Shown piece after piece: positions 8,705 to 16,134 of a stretch of 64,000 bases of DNA (position 1 is the stretch's first letter; every line of letters starts with the position of its first letter). The notes under the pieces are model-generated. The model saw only the letters and a list, made by a program, of their open reading frames with translations, was not told the origin of the DNA and did not search any database. A program made the position numbers and the translations under genes. The stretch is from NCBI GenBank assembly GCA_016715895.1, contig JADJXH010000004.1, positions 124,001-188,000 of the forward strand, read 5' to 3'. The DNA comes from Flavobacteriales bacterium. GTDB lineage: Bacteria; Bacteroidota; Bacteroidia; Flavobacteriales_F; PHOS-HE28.

Positions 8705-9686
8705 CTGGGAGCTCTTCGATCCATCGGCACCACCGACTGTTCGCCGGCTAAATGAGGCGATAGGGATCCTGAAGCACCTGGGCTTCAGGGGCAAACAAGC
8801 GAACGAAGCGGCGGCGTACACGCTGTTGGCCATGGTCGCTCTCGACCCAGCCAAGTCTTGGTCTGAATCCACCGCTCCTTTGCGAGGGATCACCCCGATC
8901 ATCGGCTTCATCGAGAAATTCTATGGTGTGAGGTATGCGCCGAACACCCGTGAGTCGATCCGCGATGATGCTGTCAAGTTCTTCGTGGAGCATGGTCTGC
9001 TCGTGCGCAACCCGGACAACCCGCACAGACCAACGAACAGCGGCAAAACCGTGTATCAGGTCGAGGGGAATGCCTTGGCTTTGCTGCGATCTTACCGTAC
9101 AAAGGACTGGCAACAAAAGCTCACGGATTATCTCGCACGGGTCGAGCACATTCGGAATGAACTCAAGCGCCACCGTGCGTCGCATCGCATACCGGTTACC
9201 CTCCCGGGTGGCGCAGCGGTGACCCTCTCGCCAGGTGGGCAGAACCCCTTGATGAAGCACATCATCGAGGAATTCTGCCCCCGATTTGCGCCTGGAGGTG
9301 TGATACTTTACGTGGGTGACACAGAGAGCAAGTTCGGCGTGTTCGAGAAGCCGGCATTCGCTGCCCTGGGGATCAAGGTGCCGGCACCTGCCAAGATGCC
9401 CGACGTAGTGGTGCATGATCTTGAAAAGGACTGGCTCCTTCTGATCGAGGCCGTCACTACCGCTGGCCCGATCGACGGCAAGCGTCGCGTTGAGCTCCAG
9501 CGATTGTTCAGTGGCTCACGCGCCGGCCTTGTGTTCGTCACAGCCTTCATGAACCGTGCGGACTTCCGCAAGTTCTTACCTGACATCTCTTGGGAATCCG
9601 AGGTGTGGCTTGCCGATGATCCAGAGCACATGATCCACTTCAACGGGGAGCGGTTCTTGGGTCCCTATCCGGAAGTGAAGCCCTGA
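8688..9686 (+). CDS. BsuBI/PstI family type II restriction endonuclease
   Basis: 332 residues. The N-terminal 170 residues are helical and probably DNA-binding. The C-terminal half carries the BsuBI/PstI nuclease signature: VILYVGDTESK near 205-215, MPDVVVHD at 237-244, and WLLLIEAVTTAGPID at 249-263 followed by KRRVEL. D239 and E254 are the likely metal-binding acids. The family cleaves CTGCAG in its founding members, but the specificity here cannot be read from sequence. The start overlaps the methylase end. Lower G+C than the flanks, as for its partner. Confidence 0.92.
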   Translation: MSLVDNWELFDPSAPPTVRRLNEAIGILKHLGFRGKQANEAAAYTLLAMVALDPAKSWSESTAPLRGITPIIGFIEKFYGVRYAPNTRESIRDDAVKFFVEHGLLVRNPDNPHRPTNSGKTVYQVEGNALALLRSYRTKDWQQKLTDYLARVEHIRNELKRHRASHRIPVTLPGGAAVTLSPGGQNPLMKHIIEEFCPRFAPGGVILYVGDTESKFGVFEKPAFAALGIKVPAPAKMPDVVVHDLEKDWLLLIEAVTTAGPIDGKRRVELQRLFSGSRAGLVFVTAFMNRADFRKFLPDISWESEVWLADDPEHMIHFNGERFLGPYPEVKP

Positions 9687-9691
9687 GAGGA

Positions 9692-9910
9692 ATTGCCATT
9701 GACGTCTCCGATGATCAGCTCATCATCGCTATTGTTTTGCCCCGCCAAGGCAAAGACCTTCAAGAGCCGGAGTTCCTAAAGCACGTGAAGGAGATATACG
9801 AGCTCGGATCTTGGCATTCGTGGTCGGGACCCGATAACGACCGGCTCAAGCCGCGCTTCATGAAAGCGTTGAAGGAGGTTGAAGCAGCGTGCAGTAGGTA
9901 TGTCGCGTAG
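9692..9910 (+). CDS. Small unknown ORF following the restriction gene
   Basis: An open frame ending with TAG at 9908. From 9701 it reads DVSDDQLIIAIVLPRQG and continues with KHVKEIYELGSWHSW to SRYVA, which looks like a genuine protein. No ATG, GTG or TTG lies in frame upstream of this block. ATT at 9692 or 9698 would be the start, preceded by the purine-rich AGAGGA, and ATT starts are rare. Alternatively it is the tail of a frameshifted protein. Only five bases separate it from the restriction gene. I do not recognise the family. Confidence 0.35.
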   Translation: MAIDVSDDQLIIAIVLPRQGKDLQEPEFLKHVKEIYELGSWHSWSGPDNDRLKPRFMKALKEVEAACSRYVA

Positions 9911-9939
9911 TAGCTTCGTTTGCCACAATTCGCATTCGC

Positions 9940-10626
9940 GTGCCGCAAGCATTTACCCCGCTACCTCGGCCGCGCTACCCGATCGTACGCAAGTTCCCTG
10001 TAGCCACGCTTGCTCCATACGTGGGTCTCAGCACCGAGGCCCTTGAATGGTGCGCTCGCAACAGGGTCAGTACCGTGGCCAGCGTGATGCGGACCATGCG
10101 GCCGCAAGGCAAGGGAAAGGTGATCAAATGCCCGCCTGCGTTTCGTGGAGAGTTCGAGCGGTTGATCAACCCACTTGGGATACCGGCTGATTGGCCGTTG
10201 CACCCGAAAGAGTTCGTTCGCATCGAACAACAATTCGCGCACACCACTGCTGTTTATGGGATCATTCGGTGGGCGATGGCCCAAGCGATCGACAGCTGGT
10301 CCGCCCTGCAATACCTCATCCATTTCGAGGATGATTTCCTGCGGCACAAGAGGATTGGCCCGGTCGTGCTCCCAAAGGTGCTCGCATGGCGCGACGAGAT
10401 GCGCCAGCGCCACCCAAAGCCGGCGCAGCCGCTATCAGCCGATGTACTTACGGGAAGGGTTCAATGCGCTTTCCCTCGCCAACAGCCATCCGCCCAGGCG
10501 GGTCCTGCAGATCCCGCTTCACCGCGTGGGCCTTTACGCTCGCAGCTCTCGCTCACCTTCCAACTGGACCTCGCAGATCCTCAGCTCGTGGAGAAGTTGA
10601 AAGCCGTCAAGGCCATCCTCGGGTGA
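9940..10626 (+). CDS. Hypothetical protein at the end of the restriction island
   Basis: 228 residues from a GTG at 9940. The N-terminal 150 residues appear alpha-helical with several tryptophans (LEWCARNR, DSWSALQYLIHFEDDFL). A proline- and glutamine-rich linker covers about 165-200, and a short helical tail ends in KLKAVKAILG. I recognise no domain. It follows the restriction genes on the same strand after 29 bases, so it may belong to the island (helper, regulator or cargo), but nothing in the sequence shows its job. Confidence 0.55.
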   Translation: MPQAFTPLPRPRYPIVRKFPVATLAPYVGLSTEALEWCARNRVSTVASVMRTMRPQGKGKVIKCPPAFRGEFERLINPLGIPADWPLHPKEFVRIEQQFAHTTAVYGIIRWAMAQAIDSWSALQYLIHFEDDFLRHKRIGPVVLPKVLAWRDEMRQRHPKPAQPLSADVLTGRVQCAFPRQQPSAQAGPADPASPRGPLRSQLSLTFQLDLADPQLVEKLKAVKAILG

Positions 10627-11428
10627 TCGCCATCTCAGCGGGTTCCTCAACGGCATCCTCAACCGCATCCAGGCCCGCCCTATAAGCTGGTCGGCGCTCA
10701 CCCATGTCGTCGCAGTGGTCCTCGTCCTCTTTCGCAGTCGGCGCGCGGCTCATCAAGGCCAGGGTTTTAGCAGCAAAGTCCATGGCCAGCGTGGCCTGTT
10801 TTAGCATCACCGCTACAAGGACCCACCAGGTCCGCTCGTCCCCCCGCCTCCGGCCTCCTGGCCGTCGGTCCAGGCTCCGCTGGCCTTTTTGCATCCGCCA
10901 TCCAAACCTCCAGGGCCTGGAATCCAAGCCCACCGGCCGCGCACCCTCGCACCGCTCCACCCTCGCCCGTACCAACCCCGGCCTCCGGCCACCAGCAAAC
11001 CTTCGAACCCTCAACCCACGACCCCCGCTGGCGCGGATCTGGGCTCCGTGCCATACCCGCATTTCAGTCCCTCTTCCATCAGCATCCATCCCGGCATAGT
11101 TCCGTCCATCTGTGTCCATCAGCGTCCATCTGTGGTCAACCCCAGCGAGCCTGCGAGCCCTGCATTCATCTGCGTCATCCCGCTGGGGCGGGACAGGTCC
11201 CGCGCCATCTGCGGATGATCCAGCGAGCCTGCGAGCCCCGGCATTACCTGCGTCATCCCGCAGGAGCGGGACAGGTCCTGCGCCATCTGCGGACCCTTCC
11301 CCGCCCGCCATCCCGGTCCCTCTTCGTCCATCTGTGTCCATCAGCGTTCATCTGTGGTTTCTTCCTCCTGAAAATGACGAACCCCGGACCAGCGGCCCAG
11401 GGTTCGTCGGCGGCGAGCGTTCTCCGTC
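10627..11428. repeat. Gene-free region with dispersed intergenic repeats
   Basis: About 800 bp without a credible gene. The long frames here are low-complexity readings of repeats. Recognisable pieces are TCCATCTGTGTCCATCAGCG at 11101-11137 and again at 11329-11360; a unit with CGTCATCCCGC, CGGGACAGGTCC and GCGCCATCTGCGGA at about 11170-11217 and 11251-11294; and GCACCCTCGCACCG near 10944, echoed near 48500. The first belongs to a type of intergenic repeat I recall from many unrelated environmental bacteria. Confidence 0.65.
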
Positions 11429-12121
11429 TTAGGCGGCCACAGGCACCGGGGTCCCCGTGCCCTCGCCGCTTCCCGTTCCAAGGTCCACGATCATCCTGCT
11501 GTTGTGGTACTCACGGTAGAACTCCGCGTTCGCCAGCCGGTACTGCTCCACAAGGCTGTCCAGCCGCTTCACCAGCAGCTTCGTGGTGTCCTTGATCAGC
11601 ATCCGCAGCTCCGCCGTGGCACCCTTGCGCTGCGTGATCGCGTTCCGCGGCGCCGTGATCGCCGCCACATACGCGTCGATCGCACCTTGCAGCGCCGTCA
11701 GCGTCGCCGGCAGCACACCATAGTCCGCCAGGCTCGCCACCACCGCCGTCGCTTCGGTGTGGATCCCCTGGCAGTGCTGCGCCACCACGCTGTCCCGGTG
11801 ACGCAGCAGCGTGCTCCGCGTCACGTTCATCTTGTCCGCCAGCACGCTGTCTCCCACCACCGTCGCGTAGGCCCGCACCCCGCCCGCCACCTGCAGGGTC
11901 ATCGCCACCATCTCGGCCTCGGCCTCCGCTTTCGCGCGGGCGAAACCCCGGATGTCGATCACCTGCTTCTCCACGCAGGCCTCCAACGACGCGATGTTCG
12001 CATCGTACTCCGTCGAAGCGGCCACCATCGCCGGCGTTCCGCTCCATACGGCCCCGTGACGTTCCAGCGTCTTTTGAACCGCATAGAACATCGTCAACTG
12101 GTTTTCCTGTTTCTTGTCCAT
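11429..12121 (-). CDS. Hypothetical alpha-helical protein
   Basis: 230 residues, almost entirely predicted helix, starting MDKKQENQLTMFYAVQKTLE. The middle is alanine-rich (FARAKAEAEAEMVAM), and a later block has KDTTKLLVKRLDSLVEQYR. There is no signal peptide or membrane segment. I recall similar uncharacterised proteins of about this length in Flavobacteria and Cytophaga relatives, but I cannot name a function. It is flanked on both sides by repeat-rich non-coding DNA and is not part of an operon. A GT-rich tract lies directly upstream of the start. Confidence 0.7.
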   Translation of the reverse strand: MDKKQENQLTMFYAVQKTLERHGAVWSGTPAMVAASTEYDANIASLEACVEKQVIDIRGFARAKAEAEAEMVAMTLQVAGGVRAYATVVGDSVLADKMNVTRSTLLRHRDSVVAQHCQGIHTEATAVVASLADYGVLPATLTALQGAIDAYVAAITAPRNAITQRKGATAELRMLIKDTTKLLVKRLDSLVEQYRLANAEFYREYHNSRMIVDLGTGSGEGTGTPVPVAA

Positions 12122-12508
12122 TGGTACTGTGTGTGTGTGTTGGTTTGCTTGATGCTCGCCGTTGGCCGGTTCAACGATCCCTGTGGAAGCCCGGGTTCCG
12201 TTTTAGGCCAACAGGTTTTTAACTTTCGATTGTTGAAACCATTTCACACGATCAACCTGCGATCCCTTATCAAAAGGGACCGATCGAGTACAAAGCACCA
12301 ACGCCAGGTCTCACTTTTCCTGTTCATGGTTCCACGGATGCTGCATCTGTTATCCGCGCAGAGGACTTACCGGTTGGGAGGCGTGGGGTGTGCGGCACCA
12401 TTTTCCAACGGCTCCGGGTCCGGCCGCTCACCAAACAGATGGCACCATCGCCTGGCATACTTCGGCGGTCGCCTGGGGTAGGCCATCAACAGGTCAGGGA
12501 GCTCCACG
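12122..12508. other. Gene-free upstream region, locally lower G+C
   Basis: Nearly 400 bp upstream of the helical hypothetical gene without a coding signal. It contains a GTGTGTGTGTG tract at 12130-12140, a lower-GC stretch at 12195-12330, and a small hairpin with arms TCCCTT (12263-12268) and AAGGGA (12274-12279). These could form the promoter and leader of the minus-strand gene, but I cannot place a convincing -33/-7 pair. Confidence 0.4.
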
Positions 12509-12529
12509 TCAGTGCCTTCACATCAGCGC

Positions 12530-12907
12530 CATCGGCCTTCGCATCACCTCCATCGGCCTTTGCAACCCCGCCATCGGCGATCGTGTCAGGTCGGTGCTCC
12601 CTTGCACGACTTCCGTTCGTCGTTGCATCCCCGCCAACGGCCTTTGCAAGGGCGCCATCGGGGTTTGCATCGCCGCCATCGGCCTTTGCACGGTCGCCAT
12701 CGGCCTTCGCATCCCTGCCGTTCCCGATCGCATCACCGCCAACGGCCTTTGCAAGGTCGCGATCGGGGTTCGCATTGCCGCCATCGGCCGTTGCAACGCC
12801 GTCAACGGCCGTTGCATCCGTTCCATCCCCCTTTGCATCCCCGCCATTCCCCTTCGCGATCCGCACATCTGCCTTCGCATCGCCGCCATCCGCCGTTGTG
12901 TCAGCAC
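12530..12907. repeat. Tandem array of 18 diverged 21-bp units
   Basis: Consensus unit CATCGGCCTTTGCATCGCCG plus a final C. Eighteen consecutive units, and a poorer one at 12509, keep exactly 21 bp despite many substitutions. Because 21 is a multiple of three, most of the reading frames stay open: on the minus strand a seven-residue period AAMQRPM or GDAKADG, on the plus strand SAFASPP. No unique spacers are present, so this is not a CRISPR. It could encode a heptad-repeat protein or be a non-coding minisatellite. Confidence 0.85.
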
Positions 12908-12984
12908 CACATGCGCACGCCGGCCCCCTAGCTCTTCGTTCTTCCTCCTTCTTCCTCCCCGCACCCGTCTTCCCGACGCCCGCC

Positions 12985-13094
12985 TCTGCGCCCTCTGCCC
13001 CTCTGCGTGAGTTCGTGTCCACCGCTGCCGTCAGGCTGCCACCCAACTTTCTTCCTGGCTCTTTCTCCTTGTTCCTTCTTCCTTCCTGCTCCCA
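12985..13094. repeat. Dispersed intergenic repeat family A, copy 2
   Basis: Contains CTCTGCGTGAGTTCGTGTCC, CCGCTGCCGTCAGG and the pyrimidine tail found in the copies at 1082-1243 and 13113-13295. Confidence 0.75.
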
Positions 13095-13112
13095 CCGCTC
13101 AAGGGAGACTGC

Positions 13113-13295
13113 CACGGCGCTTCACCCAGCGGCCCATCACAGCGCCTCGCAGTGCCGGTCGGGATGCGCTCTGCGTCCTCTACCCCCCGCGTGAGTTCGT
13201 GTCCACCGCTGCCGTCAGGTCGTCTCTTCTTTCAGCTTTCAGCTTTCATCTTTTCCTCCCTGGCTCTTCCTCCTTGTTCCTTCCTCCCTCCTGTT
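13113..13295. repeat. Dispersed intergenic repeat family A, copy 3
   Basis: Starts near CAGCGGCCCATCACAGCGCC, carries the GTGAGTTCGTGTCCACCGCT core, and ends in a TTCCTTCCTCC tract immediately upstream of the gene at 13323. An insertion of about 30 bases (TTTCAGCTTTCAGCTTTCAT) distinguishes it from copy 2. Its position means it may supply the leader of the downstream gene. Confidence 0.75.
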
Positions 13296-13322
13296 AGCCC
13301 CTCTCCCTATCTTGCTCCACCC

Positions 13323-13901
13323 GTGCGCCGCGCCTGCCTCATCCCCGTGTTGCTGCTGGCGCTCACCGCCTCCGCGCAGGACGGCACCTTCCAGATCCTC
13401 AAAGGCGGCAAGCCCGTGGGCCGCATCGACGTGAAACGCACGGAGGCGGCGGGGAAGGCGGTGTACCGCATGACCTCCCGCTCCTCCATCGTGGTGCTGT
13501 GGACCCACGACGTGCGCAGCGACATGCTCACCGAGTACCAGGGTGGGCAGCTCACGCGCTGCTACAGCACCTACCACGTGGACGATGAGCTCCGCGACAG
13601 CAGCTACCTGTACACCGTGGGCGGGCGGCCGCTGTGCTACGTGCATCCGGGCGAGGTCTTCGTGGGCCGCACGGACAACCCCTGGACCGTGGCCCGCATG
13701 TACTACGAGGAACCGATCGGCCAGGACAGCATCTTCGTGGAGAGCGAGCTGCGCGACTGCCCCTTGCGCGCGGTCGGCGACGGCCGCTACATCCTCACCA
13801 TGCCCGAAAAGGGCACCAACCACTACACCTACCGCGACGGTGTGCTGCACGAGGTGCTGGTGGACCGCACGCTCTTCAACCTCCTGTTCCGGCGCACGTG
13901 A
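13323..13901 (+). CDS. Small secreted protein, DUF6134-like
   Basis: 192 residues from a GTG at 13323. That start gives a clean signal peptide (RRACLIPVLLLALTASAQ). Any upstream start would translate the dispersed repeat. The mature part is rich in beta strands, with GGKPVGRIDVKR near the N-terminus and SYLYTVGGRPLCYV in the middle. This resembles the DUF6134 proteins of Bacteroidota, whose function is not known. It should be periplasmic or outer-membrane associated. It converges with the thioredoxin-like gene on the other strand, and a shared hairpin terminator lies between them. Confidence 0.7.
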   Translation: MRRACLIPVLLLALTASAQDGTFQILKGGKPVGRIDVKRTEAAGKAVYRMTSRSSIVVLWTHDVRSDMLTEYQGGQLTRCYSTYHVDDELRDSSYLYTVGGRPLCYVHPGEVFVGRTDNPWTVARMYYEEPIGQDSIFVESELRDCPLRAVGDGRYILTMPEKGTNHYTYRDGVLHEVLVDRTLFNLLFRRT

Positions 13902-13907
13902 AACGAG

Positions 13908-13933
13908 GAAGGGCGCCCCGCAGGACGCCCTTC
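13908..13933. terminator. Hairpin between convergent genes
   Basis: Arms GAAGGGCG (13908-13915) and CGCCCTTC (13926-13933) with a 10-base loop, lying between the two convergent stop codons. There is no long T tract, so the efficiency is uncertain. Confidence 0.55.
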
Positions 13934-13953
13934 GCCGTGGATCGTTCCGGAGC

Positions 13954-14736
13954 TCACTTCACGAAGCGGCGGCTGCCCACCTCCTGTCCGCGCTGGCGGA
14001 TGCTCACGAGGTAGTGCCCGGCCTCGAGGGCCTGCACATCAAGCTGCAGCAGGGTCTCGCCGTTCACGCCGTGGCGGGTGGCCACGCGGCCGGTGGCGTC
14101 CAGCACCACCAGCTCATCGGCCTGCACGTCACCCAGGTCCACGTTCAGCACATCGGCCACCGGGATGGGGAACAGGCGCACACCGTCCATCTCGGCCGTT
14201 TCCGGCACGGACACCGCGGCGAGCGTGATGATCTGGTTGATCTCGGCCACCATCTGGTTGTAGCTGAAGTTCCACATGTCCTCCACGATCTCCTTGTCGC
14301 TGGGGCGGATCAGGCTCACGGTGGGGAAGCCCAGAGGCCACCACACGCTGCCCTGCAGGGTCAGCGGCGCCTCGTTCACCACGGGATAGGGCGTGCCGGT
14401 GAGCCAGTCGCCCTGCGTGGAACCCGTGTTGCCCTGGAGGTCGGCCAGGGTCGTGCTGGCATCGGCCTCGTAGAAGAGGATGCGCAGCTGATCGCTGCCC
14501 GGAGGACCGTAGTTGTTGTACAGGTCGCGCAGTGCGTGGCTCTGGTGCAGCGACCAGCAGGGGCCGCACCAGGTGGCGGAGGCGTCCACGATCACCACCT
14601 TGCCCGCATTGAGCCAGGTGTACAGGTTGTGCTGTGCGCCGTTGAGGTCGGTGACGGTGAAGTCCGGCGCGGTGCCGAACTGGGCCGAGGCCTAAAGGCC
14701 GGCGACGGCGGCGAGGGCGAGTAGTCCTTTTCGCAT
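13954..14736 (-). pseudogene. Thioredoxin-like T9SS protein with an in-frame amber codon in its signal peptide
   Basis: The natural start is the ATG at 14736: MRKGLLALAAVAGL, then TAG (14692-14694), then ASAQFGTAPDFTVTDLNG. The stop interrupts an otherwise perfect signal peptide at codon 15. Downstream, the frame is intact to 13954. It carries a thioredoxin/AhpC-TSA fold with the active site WCGPCW and a T9SS type A tail (VRLFPIPVADVLNV, then LEAGHYLVSI). Internal starts such as the GTG at 14598 would lose the secretion signal. The likely native role is a secreted disulfide-active protein. The stop may be a recent mutation, a sequencing error, or suppressed. Confidence 0.75.
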
Positions 14737-14830
14737 GGGATGTTGTTTGGCCCGAAGCTAGGCCGCTGCCGCTCCGTTCCCGGCCACAAAGGAGCTTCCA
14801 TCCTTGGGCGCCTGTGGCCCCTGTTCATCC

Positions 14831-15937
14831 CTAAAGGCCCACGCGCTGCGCCAGGTAGCGGTGCACCTTGGCCACGCGTTCCACCTGGCCCTTGGCGGCG
14901 AAGCGCTCGTAGAAGCCCTCGTCGCGGAACTCGCGGACCACCTCGCCCCAGGGGGCCAGGCGCTGGGCCCAGCGGCGTTCGCGCCCTTCATCGGCCTGCT
15001 GGTCCGCGATGGCCAGGTCGGCGCACACGCGCAACATGGCCTTCAGGGTCACGGGCTTGGTCACGTGGTACTTGGGGTGGCCCCAGGCATCGCCCCAGGC
15101 GCTGCGGGCCGCGCGCAGGAACTCCTGCACCGTGCGGTAGCGCTTCTCCACCGTGCGGGCGCTGGCATCCACGGTCTCGCCGCGCTTGGTGCTGCGCACG
15201 ATCCACCGGTGCACCTCGTTGAAGAGCTCGGCCTGCATGATCCACTTCTCCTGCTTGCTGCGGTTGCCCAGGCGGTTGATGCGGTAGCGCAGCGGGCTGT
15301 CGGGGTCGCCGTAGAGGCGCTCGATCACCTTCGCGGCCAGCCGCTTGTCGGGCTTCTCCCAGCTCACCTTCTCGTACAGGTCGATCAGGTGGCTCTTGTT
15401 GATGCGGGTGGGCGTGCTGTTGATGATCACGAACATCTCCGCGGCGAAGTCCTCGCTCTGCCCATCGAACACCACGCAGGGCACGTGGATGCTGCGGGCC
15501 TCCTCGGGATGGCTGCGGAAGAAGAACTCCAGCGCGGCCAGGCGATGCTGGCCGTCGATGATCAGGTACTTCTCGCGCGGCTCCTTCAGGTCGCCCACAT
15601 GCTGGTAGTGCCCCAGCGGGCTGAAGTCGAGCGTTTCGCTGGTGAACAGCAGCACGGTGCCGGGGATGGGCGGCTGGGTGACGGCGGTCTCGTAGAAGTT
15701 GCGGATGGCCTTCACCTTGGCCTTGCTCATGGCGCGTTGGAAGGCGGCGTCGCTGCGCTCGATGCGACCGATGAAGCCGGCCACCTCATCGTCCTTCGTC
15801 CCCGGATCGGCGGCGATGGCCGCTTCGCCCTCCGCGTAGTACCGGCTGATGAAGCGCACACGCCGCAGCAGGTCCTCGGCGGGATAGCTCACGAAATAGA
15901 ACCGGGCGTCCTTCTGGGGGATGCGGGTGGCGATCAT
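14831..15937 (-). CDS. DGQHR domain protein (DndB-like), stand-alone
   Basis: 368 residues. The diagnostic motif DGQHRLAAL lies at 128-136, and the conserved VIINSTPTRINKSHLIDLY near 187-205 is also typical of the family. DndB-type proteins act with DNA phosphorothioation (Dnd) clusters, and DGQHR proteins also occur in other defence loci. Here neither dnd modification nor restriction genes are adjacent: the neighbours are a thioredoxin-like gene and the PorE-like gene, both on the same strand but separated. It has its own -7-like element at 15943-15950. Its role as a regulator or defence component is therefore inferred from the family only. Confidence 0.8.
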   Translation of the reverse strand: MIATRIPQKDARFYFVSYPAEDLLRRVRFISRYYAEGEAAIAADPGTKDDEVAGFIGRIERSDAAFQRAMSKAKVKAIRNFYETAVTQPPIPGTVLLFTSETLDFSPLGHYQHVGDLKEPREKYLIIDGQHRLAALEFFFRSHPEEARSIHVPCVVFDGQSEDFAAEMFVIINSTPTRINKSHLIDLYEKVSWEKPDKRLAAKVIERLYGDPDSPLRYRINRLGNRSKQEKWIMQAELFNEVHRWIVRSTKRGETVDASARTVEKRYRTVQEFLRAARSAWGDAWGHPKYHVTKPVTLKAMLRVCADLAIADQQADEGRERRWAQRLAPWGEVVREFRDEGFYERFAAKGQVERVAKVHRYLAQRVGL

Positions 15938-15942
15938 ACCCC

Positions 15943-15975
15943 CGAAGGTAGATCGGCCGCGGTGGAGCGTCCAAA
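15943..15975 (-). promoter_or_regulatory. Putative Bacteroidota promoter of the DGQHR gene
   Basis: On the minus strand, TTTG (15972-15975) and TACCTTCG (15943-15950) are separated by 21 bases, just upstream of the start at 15937. Consensus is TTTG-N19-TAnnTTTG. The spacing is two bases long and there is one mismatch in the -7 element. Confidence 0.45.
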
Positions 15976-16015
15976 AGAGGCCATCTCTCCATCCCGGACC
16001 CGCGCCGGAGGCTGA

Positions 16016-16075
16016 TCGCCAGCGGCTGGCGGCTGGCGGCCGGCGGCTGGTGGCTGGTGGCTAGTGGCAGGGGTA
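16016..16075. repeat. Dispersed intergenic repeat family C (GGCTGGTGGCTAGTGGC type)
   Basis: A run of short, imperfect GGCTGGCGGC / GGCTGGTGGC / TAGTGGC units between the DGQHR gene and the PorE-like gene. A related but palindromic element lies between mreB and mreC at 62811-62902. Non-coding. Confidence 0.6.
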
Positions 16076-16083
16076 AATGAGGA

Positions 16084-16108
16084 CGGGCCCCCGCATCGCA
16101 GGAGCCCG
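16084..16108 (-). terminator. Hairpin downstream of the surface operon
   Basis: Minus-strand stem of about 11 pairs (with G-U pairs) around a three-base loop, arms at 16084-16094 and 16098-16108. It lies 26 bases after the stop of the last gene of the operon. It lacks a strong T tract. Confidence 0.5.
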
Positions 16109-16134
16109 CCGCTCGTCCAACTAACCCCCCTACC

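Noticed and set aside
10607..11341. Minus-strand 244-codon frame with repeated DTDGR and RRLAG blocks
   Set aside because: The apparent protein repeats are translations of intergenic repeat DNA, and it overlaps the end of the real gene at 9940-10626.
12530..12907. CRISPR array of short repeats
   Set aside because: Units abut directly with no spacers and no cas genes are present.
12486..13115. Minus-strand 209-codon frame covering the 21-bp array as a gene
   Set aside because: Its first third is a translation of the family A repeat, so the start is not credible. The array itself is reported as a repeat with coding left open.
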